Source: Austwickia chelonae
Lineage (GTDB): Bacteria > Actinomycetota > Actinomycetes > Actinomycetales > Dermatophilaceae
Length of the DNA stretch: 64,000 nt
Direction of reading: 5' to 3'
Assembly: GCF_003391095.1 (NCBI RefSeq)
Contig: NZ_CP031447.1
Coordinates: 1,488,001-1,552,000 of the forward strand
The notes beneath the pieces are model-generated. The model was not told the origin of the DNA. It did not search any database and saw nothing but the letters and a program-made list of their open reading frames with translations. The stretch's first letter is position 1. Each line of letters starts with the position of its first letter. The position numbers and the translations under genes are program-made. This document shows, piece after piece, positions 8,704 to 17,649 of the stretch.

Positions 8704-9840
8704 ATGCTTTATCAGACATGTGCCCGGGTGCACGTGGACGCTGTTCTGGCGAATCTGGCCGCGGTACGCAACCGGGTCGGTCCGGATCGGCAGATCCTCA
8801 TGGCGATCAAGGCGGATGGCTACGGGCACGGGGCCGTGCCGATCGCGATGGCGGTGCAGGAGACGTCCGCGGCGGATTTCTTCGGTGTGGCAACGGTCCC
8901 GGAGGGGGTCGAGCTGCGAGAGGCCGGGGTGTCCTTGCCGATCCTGAAGCTGTCGCCGGTTTTCCCCGAAGAGGCTCGGGCTGCGGTGGCTCATCGGTTG
9001 ACGTCGACGGTGTGTGATGCGGAGACGGTCGATGTCGTCGAGCGGGCGGCCGCCGATCTGGGTGTGTCGGCTGCTGTTCATCTGAAGGTCGACACGGGCA
9101 TGGGTCGGATCGGTTGCCTGCCGGAGGAAGCCACCGCCTTGGCCCGGAGGATCGCCGAGGAGTGTCCGCATTTGTACCTGGAGGGGATGTTCACCCATCT
9201 GCCGGTGAGCGACACCCCTGGCCAGGATGAGTTCACCGCAGCGCAGGTCATGGTCTTCGCTGACTGTCACCGTTCGGTGGAGGAAGACCTGGGCCGCCGG
9301 GTGATCGCCCATGCTGCGAACTCGGGTGGGGTTCTAGCACACCCTGATTCGTGGATGGACATGGTGCGTCCGGGGGTGATGCTCTACGGAAGTTATCCCG
9401 ATCCCGAGGCGCCGCGGACCGTTCCGCTGCGTCCGGCGTTGACCTGGGAGTCCCGGGTCTCCTTCGTCAAGGAGGTGCTGCAGGGGCGCACCGTCGGATA
9501 CGGACGTACCTGGACGGCGGAGGCCGATACCCGGGTGGCGACGGTACCGGTGGGTTACGGCGACGGTTACGACCGACATCTGTCGAACCGGGGCGAGGTG
9601 CTCGTAGGCGGGCGGCGGCTGCCGATCGTGGGACGGGTGTGTATGGACCAGTTGATGGTGGACGTAGGCGCAGATGGGGAGATCGCGGTGGGTGACCGGG
9701 TGGTGCTGCTCGGTCGGGACGGGACCGAGGAGATCTCCGCCGCCGACCTGGCCGTCTCCTTGGACACCATCCCGTACGAGGTGACCTGCCGGATCGCAGC
9801 GCGGGTGGGCCGGATCCACGAAACAACCGGCGGAGAGTGA
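8704..9840 (+). CDS. alr: Alanine racemase
   Basis: A 378-residue PLP enzyme that interconverts L- and D-alanine, giving D-alanine for peptidoglycan. The PLP lysine is Lys36 in AIKADGYGHG. The C-terminal half has VGYGRTW, VPVGYGDGYDR and GRVCMDQ, which include the catalytic tyrosine and carboxylate-loop residues of the family. The ATG at 8704 is preferred over the GTG at 8695 because the TAGGGT box overlaps that GTG. It lies 23 bases after orr. In the clostridial ornithine route the last cleavage yields D-alanine plus acetyl-CoA, so this racemase could link the pathway to L-alanine. It may equally be the ordinary cell-wall enzyme. Confidence 0.9.
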   Translation: MLYQTCARVHVDAVLANLAAVRNRVGPDRQILMAIKADGYGHGAVPIAMAVQETSAADFFGVATVPEGVELREAGVSLPILKLSPVFPEEARAAVAHRLTSTVCDAETVDVVERAAADLGVSAAVHLKVDTGMGRIGCLPEEATALARRIAEECPHLYLEGMFTHLPVSDTPGQDEFTAAQVMVFADCHRSVEEDLGRRVIAHAANSGGVLAHPDSWMDMVRPGVMLYGSYPDPEAPRTVPLRPALTWESRVSFVKEVLQGRTVGYGRTWTAEADTRVATVPVGYGDGYDRHLSNRGEVLVGGRRLPIVGRVCMDQLMVDVGADGEIAVGDRVVLLGRDGTEEISAADLAVSLDTIPYEVTCRIAARVGRIHETTGGE

Positions 9841-9940
9841 CTTCGGCGGAGGTTCAACGCTCCGGGGTTCCGAAGAAGGGTTCTCACACCGGTCGTCATG
9901 GTGTGCGGCAGACGGCCAAGCCGTGGAGCACGGGGGCGAT

Positions 9941-10903
9941 TCAGACGTGGGTGGGTAGCGGCCCGCCATGCCAGGCCAAAGCGTCCTTGAAGGCTCCCAG
10001 CAGATCGAACGGTGTCCCCGCCAGATCGGTATAGGCACGGTGCAGGTTCAGGACGAGTCGTTCGGCGTCCGGACGATCCGCGTATTCGCCGAGTTCGGTC
10101 TCGACAGCGACCTCCAAAGGCGTGGCACCTGCGGTGAGACCGGCCCGCGCCCTGTCCAGGACGAACTCGAGATAACGACGGGTGTCTTCCAGGCAGGAGG
10201 AGATCTGCGCGGTACCCCGCAGCACCGGACCGTGCCCGGGGACCATCACCTCGGCCTCGAAACCGCCCAACCAGTCGAGGGTGTCCAAGGCCCCGGCCAC
10301 CGACCCCATCGCGACCATCGGTGTCACCTGGTTGAAGACCAGGTCCCCGGTGACCAGTACGTGGTGTTCAGGCAGGTGCACCACCAGATCACCGTCGGTA
10401 TGAGCCACCCGACCCGGATGGGTCAAGACGACCTGCTGCCCGCCGACGTACAGCTGAGTGTCTCCGGACACGGTCAGATCGGGCAGCCGCCGTTGCCCGT
10501 CGACTCCCCAGTCCAAAGGACGTTCCCACAACGGAGGACAACCGCACACGAAGGGATCCGCAGCGAGCCCGGCCCGCATCCGTTCGTGACCGATGAGCAC
10601 GGTCTGTTCGGGAAGGAGGACATTGCCGTACGTGTGGTCACCGTGGAGGTGGGTGTTCACGGCATAGCGCAGAGTGCGGCCGGCGGAGAACCCCTCGACG
10701 GCATCCAGAAGTGCGCGGGTACGGTCGGCGGTTGCGCAGGTGTCGACCAGCAGCATGGAGTCGTCGCCGATGACGAAGGCGCAGTTGTTCACCCACCAGG
10801 AACCGTCGGGTTGGACGTAGGCGTAGACCCCTGGCGCGACCTCGTCGACCTCCGGGGTCAGCGGAGCGGGAGCAGGGGAGCAAACAGGCGCGGGGTTCGT
10901 CAT
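9941..10903 (-). CDS. MBL-fold metallo-hydrolase
   Basis: A 320-residue metallo-beta-lactamase-fold protein. The zinc motif HxHxDH is seen as THLHGDHT, with later metal residues in GRVAHTDGDLVV, LVTGDLVF and VPGHGPV. The family hydrolyses thioesters, lactams or other esters; the substrate here is unknown. The start at 10903 is chosen because a TAGCAT box lies eight bases upstream on the minus strand. The longer frame to 11074 overlaps the control region of the divergent ABC transporter. The gene converges on alr with a 100-base gap. Confidence 0.75.
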   Translation of the reverse strand: MTNPAPVCSPAPAPLTPEVDEVAPGVYAYVQPDGSWWVNNCAFVIGDDSMLLVDTCATADRTRALLDAVEGFSAGRTLRYAVNTHLHGDHTYGNVLLPEQTVLIGHERMRAGLAADPFVCGCPPLWERPLDWGVDGQRRLPDLTVSGDTQLYVGGQQVVLTHPGRVAHTDGDLVVHLPEHHVLVTGDLVFNQVTPMVAMGSVAGALDTLDWLGGFEAEVMVPGHGPVLRGTAQISSCLEDTRRYLEFVLDRARAGLTAGATPLEVAVETELGEYADRPDAERLVLNLHRAYTDLAGTPFDLLGAFKDALAWHGGPLPTHV

Positions 10904-11143
10904 GGCGCGGAATGCTAACAACGCAGTCCGGGCATTCACCGCAGAACGCCTGATGATTTCCGGGGTGAGGGTTGTCAAGGACGGGGTGCTGGTGCCGACG
11001 CACAGCACCGCTTTCCCGCCATGGTCGCGATCCTGCTTGGCAGGAAAAGAAACTCGACCCTGAACGAGTTTCACGAAAGCTGTGCAGCACGCTCACCTCC
11101 GCACAAGGATGAGAACTCCTGACCCCGGCACTGGAGGAAGAAG

Positions 11144-11866
11144 ATGGCAGGCATGATCGCGTGCACCGACGTGGGAGTCCGCACCCCCGGCCACTCGGGA
11201 TCCTGGATCCTCAGCGATATCTCGATGAGCGTGCGCGCCGGAGAATTCGTCTCCATCGTCGGGCCCTCAGGGGCTGGGAAATCGACCCTGCTGCGCTGCC
11301 TGTCCGGCATGGTCGTCCCCGATCGAGGGCGGGTCGACCTCCTGGGCACGTCCGTACGGGACCCGTACGGACGCAAGACCTCCCGCATCCGAGCGGGTCG
11401 GACCGGATTCATCTTCCAGGACTACCGGCTGTTTGAGTTCATGAACGTCCTCGACAACGTCCTGGTCCCTCGCCGACTCACCCGGAGTCGCGGTGGACGA
11501 GAACGTGCCCTGACCCTCTTGACCCATCTCGGCCTGGCAGACAAAGCCCACCAGCAGGTCTCTGAGCTGTCCGGTGGGGAGAAACAGCGGGTCGCCGTCG
11601 CCCGTTGCCTGATCAACGACCCCGACATCGTCTTCGCCGATGAGCCCACCGGGGCGCTGGACGAACACAGCGCACACCAGGTCCTGTCCGCCGTGGAGGA
11701 CCTGGTGACCGAACGCCGGGCTGTGGTCATGGTCACCCACGACCTCGCCGTCGCCGCCCGCGCCCATCGGGTGATCGTCCTCCGGAACGGACAGACCTGG
11801 CAGGAACTCTCCCGACCCACCGCGGACGAGGTCTTCACCGCCGTCCAGTCGGCCGCAGTGCGTTGA
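11144..11866 (+). CDS. ABC transporter ATP-binding protein (MacB/LolD-like)
   Basis: A 240-residue ABC ATPase. Walker A is GPSGAGKST at residues 40-48, the Q-loop is IFQDYRLFEF, the signature is LSGGEKQRVAVAR near residue 142, and Walker B is DIVFADEPTGALDE. The ADEPTGALD wording and the short length are typical of the MacB/LolD/BceA group that pairs with FtsX-type permeases. The partner permease starts one base after the stop, so the two form an operon. Export of a peptide, lipid or antimicrobial is the usual role, but no substrate is evident. A GAGGAAGAAG ribosome site precedes the ATG. Confidence 0.85.
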   Translation: MAGMIACTDVGVRTPGHSGSWILSDISMSVRAGEFVSIVGPSGAGKSTLLRCLSGMVVPDRGRVDLLGTSVRDPYGRKTSRIRAGRTGFIFQDYRLFEFMNVLDNVLVPRRLTRSRGGRERALTLLTHLGLADKAHQQVSELSGGEKQRVAVARCLINDPDIVFADEPTGALDEHSAHQVLSAVEDLVTERRAVVMVTHDLAVAARAHRVIVLRNGQTWQELSRPTADEVFTAVQSAAVR

Positions 11867-11867
11867 C

Positions 11868-13277
11868 ATGTGGCGCTTCTCCCTGGTGCTCTTCCGCCGA
11901 CATCTGCCCTCGTGGTCCTCGGTGATTCTGCTCACCGCGCTCGCGATGCTGTGCTGCGGTCTTCCCCTGCAGCTCGATGCGATCTATCCGGAGGTCGCCG
12001 AGAGCTACGGTCGACCTGACCGGTCCACCCCGTTCGCCAACAATGTTCTGTTTGCTTGGTTCGCGCTCCTGGCGGCGCTCTCCCCGGTCTTCGGGCTGTG
12101 TACGACAGCTCAACGCAAGGACCTGCGTCTGCTGGTGGAGCTGGGGGCGAGCCGTTCCCAAACAGTGCTGACCATCGCCGGTCAGGCGATGATGTCCTGT
12201 GCAGCTGGGGCATTGATCGGGCTCGGTCTGCTGCGCATCGTCTGGCAGCCCATCGCAGCGCTGGTCTATCGCCACTACTTCCCCGGCTGGGAGATCGGGG
12301 ACCGTGTTTTTTCCTGGTCGGCTCAGACGAGCACCCTGCTCTGGGTGTGCGGGGGAGCCATGGTGCCGATGTTCTGGCAGGCCAGGAAGTCCATGGCTCG
12401 CCTGCATCGTCTCGACAGCGGGGACGGAACGGGTGCTCGACTGGGCCGGCTCCGGGTGGCAGCGGCGGTCGTCGTCGGCGCGCTGACCTGCCTTTCACTG
12501 TATTTCACCGGTTTTCACCAAGGTCAGGTCGCCGATCCGGCGGCGAGGGGCAGAAGCATCAGTTTTCTGCTCGGGATGAGTGTCTTCGCCTCCTTGGGGC
12601 TCACCTCGTTGTGTCTGCTGACCGGCCCGCGGGTCTACCCCCGCTGTATTCATCTGGTGAATGTCCTTTCCCTCGGTGACCGGAGAGGCAGCGCGGGTCT
12701 GGGGGCCCGCCAAGCTGCCTTCTACGCGCGGCGCTATCCCTCGATCCTGGCCCCGGTGATCGTCTCTTGCGGAGTGGTCGGCGCCTTCATCAATACGGCG
12801 CTGGCCGTCAACGCTGCTTTTGCGCAGACAGGTCAGTCCCTGTCCGGCGGCGGCCAGATCGGGTATTTCAACCTGGCGGTGCTTTTCGTGCCGGTGTACG
12901 CGATCTCCCTCGCCGGGGGGATCTGCGCGATCGTCCTGACCGGGCGGGAACGTACCCGGAACTATCGGACCGGTCTGTGCTCCGGTGTCAGCAGGGTTGG
13001 CCTCTATCAACAGGTTCTCAGCGAGGCCTGCGCATACCTGGCCGGTGGATTCCTGATGATCGCTGTCGTGCTGAGTCTGCTGTCGGCGGTCGTCTCCCGG
13101 GGGATCGGACAGATCATGTCGGTCGACATCGGGTGGCAGTTTCCCGGCCTGTTCGTCGCTCTCAACCTGGGGCTCTTCTTCGTGGTGATCCTCCTGCCAC
13201 TGGGGTACTCCTGTCGATCGGCCTTACGTCTCGACCTGGGGCAGGGGTCGCGGGCGGCGGAAGCTGCAGCGGCGTGA
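11868..13277 (+). CDS. FtsX-like ABC transporter permease
   Basis: A 469-residue integral membrane protein with about eight to ten hydrophobic segments. One lies near the N-terminus (about 18-38) and others cluster near residues 60-150, 200-250, 300-370 and 390-460. It follows the ATPase immediately and belongs to the FtsX/MacB permease type by layout. The family does not form a classical channel but couples ATP hydrolysis to mechanical movement or lipid and peptide export. A two-component regulator often accompanies such transporters for antimicrobial resistance; none is present here. Family assignment is by context and hydropathy. Confidence 0.7.
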   Translation: MWRFSLVLFRRHLPSWSSVILLTALAMLCCGLPLQLDAIYPEVAESYGRPDRSTPFANNVLFAWFALLAALSPVFGLCTTAQRKDLRLLVELGASRSQTVLTIAGQAMMSCAAGALIGLGLLRIVWQPIAALVYRHYFPGWEIGDRVFSWSAQTSTLLWVCGGAMVPMFWQARKSMARLHRLDSGDGTGARLGRLRVAAAVVVGALTCLSLYFTGFHQGQVADPAARGRSISFLLGMSVFASLGLTSLCLLTGPRVYPRCIHLVNVLSLGDRRGSAGLGARQAAFYARRYPSILAPVIVSCGVVGAFINTALAVNAAFAQTGQSLSGGGQIGYFNLAVLFVPVYAISLAGGICAIVLTGRERTRNYRTGLCSGVSRVGLYQQVLSEACAYLAGGFLMIAVVLSLLSAVVSRGIGQIMSVDIGWQFPGLFVALNLGLFFVVILLPLGYSCRSALRLDLGQGSRAAEAAAA

Positions 13278-13316
13278 GCACAGCTGTGATGCAGCTTCGC
13301 CGGATACGGTGGTTCG

Positions 13317-13811
13317 ATGCCTCGTCCTCTGATCGCGCTGGCCAGCTGGAGTCGGCGACGGTGGGTCACCGCTGTCGTGGCCGCGCTGGCGACCGTGCTG
13401 GTCGTCGGTATTCCTTCGGTGATGATCCCGACGCCTTTCTTCAGCCGTTCTGTGCCGGTGACGTCCTGGTCCTGGCCGGTGCTGGCCGTCACCAGCGTGC
13501 TCAGTGGTCTGCTCACCGCCACCTATGTTCGTGATCCTTCCGCTCCGAAGGAGCCGGATCCGATGTCTCGGCGGGGCGCGGTCGGAGGATTGCTGGCCTT
13601 CTTCGCCGTGGGGTGCCCGGTCTGCAACAAGGTGGTCCTGCTGGCGCTGGGCTCGGCGGGCGCGATGCAATGGTTCGCGCCCGTCCAGCCGTTCATGGCC
13701 GTGCTGGGGGTCGTCCTGCTGTCCTGGGCCTTGGTGATTCGCCTGCGAGGTCAGATGGCGTGCCCCGCGCGGACCTCAAAGGAGCCTGCTTCCCTCGGCG
13801 CCGCTGGCTGA
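13317..13811 (+). CDS. Small membrane protein with an intramembrane CPVC motif
   Basis: A 164-residue protein with four hydrophobic segments (about 15-35, 48-66, 85-115 and 122-143). The third segment contains GCPVCNKVV, a CxxC pair followed by Asn and Lys inside a helix. The motif recalls redox or metal-binding CxxC sites of membrane thiol proteins, but I cannot assign a function. A TACGGT box at 13305-13310 lies six bases before the ATG, so the transcript is probably leaderless. The gene follows the ABC permease by 39 bases, and whether it works with it is unknown. Confidence 0.6.
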   Translation: MPRPLIALASWSRRRWVTAVVAALATVLVVGIPSVMIPTPFFSRSVPVTSWSWPVLAVTSVLSGLLTATYVRDPSAPKEPDPMSRRGAVGGLLAFFAVGCPVCNKVVLLALGSAGAMQWFAPVQPFMAVLGVVLLSWALVIRLRGQMACPARTSKEPASLGAAG

Positions 13812-14105
13812 GTCCTTTCGAGGACACCAGCATTCCGAATGTCACCGGGGTCGCGCGTCGACACTCGCGGGAGACTTCTGTCCACTAATGTCGGCCGTGC
13901 GGCCGAGTCTGTTTCACGGGCTCGACCGTCCTTGTGGGAAAACACGATCCGGTTCGTCCTCGACGAATCTGGTCATGGTCGGGTCGGCCGTGCAGGGCTT
14001 GCGCCAGGGACGGCCCGTCGAGGGCCGCATCGGGCAATGCGTGCCACGACGGTGCCTGTGGCGTGCACGGCCTGCTCGACCGTCGGCTCGTCGCCGATGG
14101 ACAGC
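13812..14105. other. Non-coding stretch between convergent genes
   Basis: A 294-base gap between the CPVC protein and zupT. Open frames exist but have no ribosome site and no recognisable content. A short palindromic CGGCCGTGCGGCCG near 13891 is the only structure I see. Confidence 0.4.
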
Positions 14106-14891
14106 TCAGCCGAGCAGTTGAAGGCTCACCGCCATCACGAACATCCCGGCCATCACCCCGGCCAGCGCCACATGGTGCTCACCGTAGGCGTGCGCGCTGG
14201 GCAGTAGCTCGTCCAAGCAGATGTACACCATGATCCCGGCGACTCCCGCGAGAACGACGCCGGTTACCGCCGGGGTGAGATACGGGGCCAACACCAGGTA
14301 GGCGAGGAGTGCCCCTGCAGGTTCGGCCAGGCCCGAGGCGAAGGAGTAGCCGAAAGCCTTCGTACGGGAGCCGGTGGCGACGAAGACGGGAACGGCCACC
14401 GCGATGCCCTCCGGGATGTTGTGCACGGCCACTGCGACCGCCACCGGAAGACCCAGCTCGGGGGAGGAGATCGCCGTCATGAAGGTGGCGAAGCCCTCGG
14501 GGAAGTTATGGATCGCCAGCGCCGCCGCGGTGAACAATCCCATCCTCATCAACTGGGCCTGGCGCACCGACTCCGGGTCGGTATGGGTTTCGTGCGGATT
14601 GACCGCAGACGGGACCAGGGCATCGATGACCCCGATGAGCAGGACCCCGCCGAAGAAGGCTGCGATGGCCACCCAGCCGCCGTGATCACCCAGCGACTTA
14701 CGCAGCGACTCATGCGCCTCGGGGACGAGCTCGACCAAGGAGATGTACAGCATGACACCTGCCGACAGGCCCAGGCTGGCAGCCAGGAGGCGGGGAGAAG
14801 CTCGCCGGGCCGTGATCCCCAGCAGACTGCCGATCCCCGTGGACAGGCCGGCGAAGAGGGACAACGCCAGGGCGTAACCCACCGGGCTCAC
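14106..14891 (-). CDS. zupT: ZIP-family metal transporter (ZupT-like)
   Basis: A 261-residue transporter with eight predicted helices. The two ZIP metal-site signatures are present as HNFPEG (His128, Asn129, Glu132) and HNIPEG (His157, Asn158, Glu161). The family imports zinc, and often iron or manganese, into the cytoplasm. A His-containing loop (NPHETHTD, 98-105) links helices three and four. The GTG start at 14891 overlaps the stop of the upstream metallopeptidase gene (GTGA), so translation is coupled to it. The metal preference cannot be told from sequence. Confidence 0.85.
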   Translation of the reverse strand: MSPVGYALALSLFAGLSTGIGSLLGITARRASPRLLAASLGLSAGVMLYISLVELVPEAHESLRKSLGDHGGWVAIAAFFGGVLLIGVIDALVPSAVNPHETHTDPESVRQAQLMRMGLFTAAALAIHNFPEGFATFMTAISSPELGLPVAVAVAVHNIPEGIAVAVPVFVATGSRTKAFGYSFASGLAEPAGALLAYLVLAPYLTPAVTGVVLAGVAGIMVYICLDELLPSAHAYGEHHVALAGVMAGMFVMAVSLQLLG

Positions 14892-15817
14892 AATGTCGTG
14901 GCCTTCAAAGTGTTGCAGGTGGCGACATTCTGGCTGTTGTACCCGGCCATGAACCAGCGCATTCGCTGCTCTGCGCTGCCATGGGTGAAGTTCTCCGGGG
15001 AGACCCGGCCCTGCGTGCGCTGCTGGATGGTGTCATCACCGACGGCGCTGGCCGCCGAGAGGGCGCTCTGGATGTCCTGCTGGGTCAACGGTTTCAACAG
15101 TGTCTTGCCGTTCTTGTCCTTCGTGGTGGAAGCGTCCTTCGCCCACATCCCGGCGAAGCAGTCGGCCATCAGCTCGACCTTGACCCCGCCGCTGGCCGGC
15201 CCCTTCGGATCCTTCTGTGCCTCACCGAGCACGCCGAGCTGGTCCTGGGCGGCGTGACCGTACTCATGGGCCACGACGTACATCTTCGCGAAATTGCCTT
15301 TGTCACTGCCGAAGCGCTGGTTGAGCTGTTTGAAGAAGCTCGCATCGATGTACACCTGACGGTCGGCCGGACAGTAGAAGGGGCCGACCTGGTTGGAGGC
15401 CATGCCGCACTTGGACTGGGTCTGCCCGGAGTACAGATTCGTCTTGGTCAACCGCCATGCGGTGTTGTTCTTGGTGGACTCGGGGAATTTCTTCTTCCAG
15501 TAACCCTGAACGCTGTTGACCGTGCCGACCACCAGACAGACGTCGTCCTTGTTGGCATCGGCTCCCGTTTTGCAGTGGTCGTAGATCTTCTGGGTGTACT
15601 GGCCACCGGCACCCAACTGGGACAGGTCCATGCCATGGCCACCCGACCCCAGGACCTGTGAGCCGCCACCGCCACCGAAGAGGGTGTAGACGACCAGAGC
15701 GATCAGTCCGAGGATGCCGCCACCGCCACCGATGATCGCCCCGGTGTGACCGAAGGTGCCCTCTCCGCCACCGGTGATATCCGAAGTGTCCAGCTCAGCA
15801 TCGTCATTGAACGTCAT
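14888..15817 (-). CDS. Neutral zinc metallopeptidase (YpfJ family)
   Basis: A 309-residue membrane-anchored protein. A single helix spans about residues 27-48, between two glycine-rich runs, and the rest is extracytoplasmic. The zincin motif HEYGH is at 184-188. A downstream ELMADCF segment supplies the probable third ligand (Glu). Four Cys residues (82, 94, 137, 149) could form disulphides outside the cell. The family is widespread and its substrate is unknown. The start at 15817 has AGGAGAGG upstream. The gene overlaps zupT by four bases, giving an unusual pairing of a zinc enzyme with a zinc-type importer. Confidence 0.82.
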   Translation of the reverse strand: MTFNDDAELDTSDITGGGEGTFGHTGAIIGGGGGILGLIALVVYTLFGGGGGSQVLGSGGHGMDLSQLGAGGQYTQKIYDHCKTGADANKDDVCLVVGTVNSVQGYWKKKFPESTKNNTAWRLTKTNLYSGQTQSKCGMASNQVGPFYCPADRQVYIDASFFKQLNQRFGSDKGNFAKMYVVAHEYGHAAQDQLGVLGEAQKDPKGPASGGVKVELMADCFAGMWAKDASTTKDKNGKTLLKPLTQQDIQSALSAASAVGDDTIQQRTQGRVSPENFTHGSAEQRMRWFMAGYNSQNVATCNTLKATTL

Positions 15818-15986
15818 CCCCGCGTCCTCTCCTGGCCACCTCGTGCCACTCACAAGGGCTGACCAGTAGAGTAATGAGTCCAGCTGTGTACCGCACCGTG
15901 CATCGGCGCTGCCAGGGCGTACGCGGCTCATCCCGTGAGATGCCATGCTGGGGCGATCCACACCGACCGGAACGAAGGGGACAGCT

Positions 15987-17585
15987 GTGATCACAGCCAC
16001 CGGTATCGAGCTGCGCGCAGGTAGTCGGCTCCTGCTGGGTGACGCCACGTTCCGGGTAGGGTCGGGCGACCGGGTCGGCCTGGTCGGCCGTAACGGCGCG
16101 GGCAAGACGACCCTGACTAAGGTGCTTGCCGGCTGGAACCAGCCCGCCTCTGGCACCGTCACCCGTAGCGGCGAGGTCGGTTACCTGCCGCAGGATCCCC
16201 GCGACGGCGACCTCAACATGGTGGCCATGCACCGCATCCTCTCCGCCCGTCAGCTCGACGACATCGTCCGACGGATGCGGGAGACCGAAGGTGCCATGGC
16301 CAGCGCAGATGCCGAGACCCACGAGCGCGCCATGGCCCGGTACCCCCGGCTTCAGGCACAGTTCGACGCCGCCGGCGGCTACGCAGCCGAATCCGAAGCG
16401 GCCACCATCGCAGCCGCGCTGGGATTGGAGGACCGGGTCCTCGCCCAGAAACTCGAAACTCTCTCCGGTGGTCAACGACGCCGGGTCGAGCTGGCCCGCA
16501 TCCTGTTCTCCGGGGTGGACACCCTGCTGCTGGACGAACCGACCAACCACCTCGACGCCGACTCCATCGCCTGGCTACGTGACCACCTGAAGGTGTACAA
16601 AGGCGGGCTGCTCGTGATCAGCCACGACGTCGCACTCCTCGACGAAGTGGTCAACAAGGTCTACCACCTGGACGCCAACCGGATGGAGATGGACCAGTAC
16701 AACGTCGGCTGGAAGGCCTATCTGCAACAGCGGGAGACCGACGAGAAGAGGCGGAAACGCGAGCGTCTCAACGCCGAGAAGAAAGCCTCCGCGCTCTTGG
16801 CACAGGCGGACAAGATGCGGGCCAAGGCCACGAAGGCCACGGCCGCCCAGAACATGGCGCGGCGGGCCGAGAAGATGCTCGCCGGAATCGAAGGCGAACG
16901 CCAGCAGGACAAGGTCGCCAAACTACGTTTCCCCGACCCGGCGCCCTGCGGGAAGACGCCGCTGCGCGCATCCGGTCTGTCTCGCAGCTACGGCTCCCTG
17001 GAAGTGTTCACCGATGTCGACCTGGCCATCGACCGGGGGAGCAAGGTCGTCGTCCTGGGCCTGAACGGTGCAGGCAAGACCACCCTGCTGCGGATCCTCG
17101 CCGGGCTGGACACCGCGGACACCGGTCAGGTCGAACCAGGCCACGGGCTGAAGATCGGCTACTACGCCCAGGAACACGAGAACCTCGACGTGACGCGGAC
17201 CGTCCTGGAGAACATGAAAACGGCCGCCCCCGACCTTGGGGAGACCGACGTCCGCAAGATCCTCGGCAGCTTCCTCTTCTCCGGTGACGACGTCGACAAA
17301 CCTGCCGGTGTGCTCTCCGGAGGTGAGAAGACCCGCCTCTCCCTGGCGACCCTGGTGGTCAGCAGCGCCAACGTCCTGCTGCTCGACGAACCGACCAACA
17401 ACCTCGACCCGGCCAGCCGGGAGGAGATCCTTGCTGCATTACGCACCTTCGCCGGTGCCGTGGTGCTGGTGAGCCACGACGAAGGTGCCGTGGCCGCATT
17501 GGAACCCGAACGAGTCCTCCTCCTGCCCGACGGCGCCGAGGACCTCTGGAGCACAGACTATCTCGACCTGATCTCCTTGGCCTGA
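15987..17585 (+). CDS. ABC-F family ATPase
   Basis: A 532-residue protein with two ABC domains and no membrane segment. Walker A motifs are GRNGAGKTT and GLNGAGKTT, signatures are LSGGQRRRVELAR and LSGGEKTRLSLAT, and Walker B motifs are LLLDEPTNHLD and LLLDEPTNNLD. Between the domains is a charged linker rich in Lys, Arg and Ala (about 240-310), as in ribosome-acting ABC-F factors. Such proteins bind the ribosomal E site and modulate translation or protect against antibiotics. This is not EttA, which is encoded separately at 55.9 kb. The GTG at 15987 is preferred because GAAGGGGACA precedes it. Confidence 0.85.
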   Translation: MITATGIELRAGSRLLLGDATFRVGSGDRVGLVGRNGAGKTTLTKVLAGWNQPASGTVTRSGEVGYLPQDPRDGDLNMVAMHRILSARQLDDIVRRMRETEGAMASADAETHERAMARYPRLQAQFDAAGGYAAESEAATIAAALGLEDRVLAQKLETLSGGQRRRVELARILFSGVDTLLLDEPTNHLDADSIAWLRDHLKVYKGGLLVISHDVALLDEVVNKVYHLDANRMEMDQYNVGWKAYLQQRETDEKRRKRERLNAEKKASALLAQADKMRAKATKATAAQNMARRAEKMLAGIEGERQQDKVAKLRFPDPAPCGKTPLRASGLSRSYGSLEVFTDVDLAIDRGSKVVVLGLNGAGKTTLLRILAGLDTADTGQVEPGHGLKIGYYAQEHENLDVTRTVLENMKTAAPDLGETDVRKILGSFLFSGDDVDKPAGVLSGGEKTRLSLATLVVSSANVLLLDEPTNNLDPASREEILAALRTFAGAVVLVSHDEGAVAALEPERVLLLPDGAEDLWSTDYLDLISLA

Positions 17586-17636
17586 AAAGTTCACCGAAGT
17601 CACTTTTCTCCCCAGGCCGGGTCGCCGACGCTCGCC

Positions 17637-17649
17637 TAGAGTCGGAAAG
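17637..17649 (+). promoter_or_regulatory. Leaderless-type -10 box of the enoyl-CoA hydratase gene
   Basis: TAGAGT at 17637-17642, then seven bases, then GTG at 17650. The GGAAAG just before the GTG is too close to serve as a ribosome site. Confidence 0.45.
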
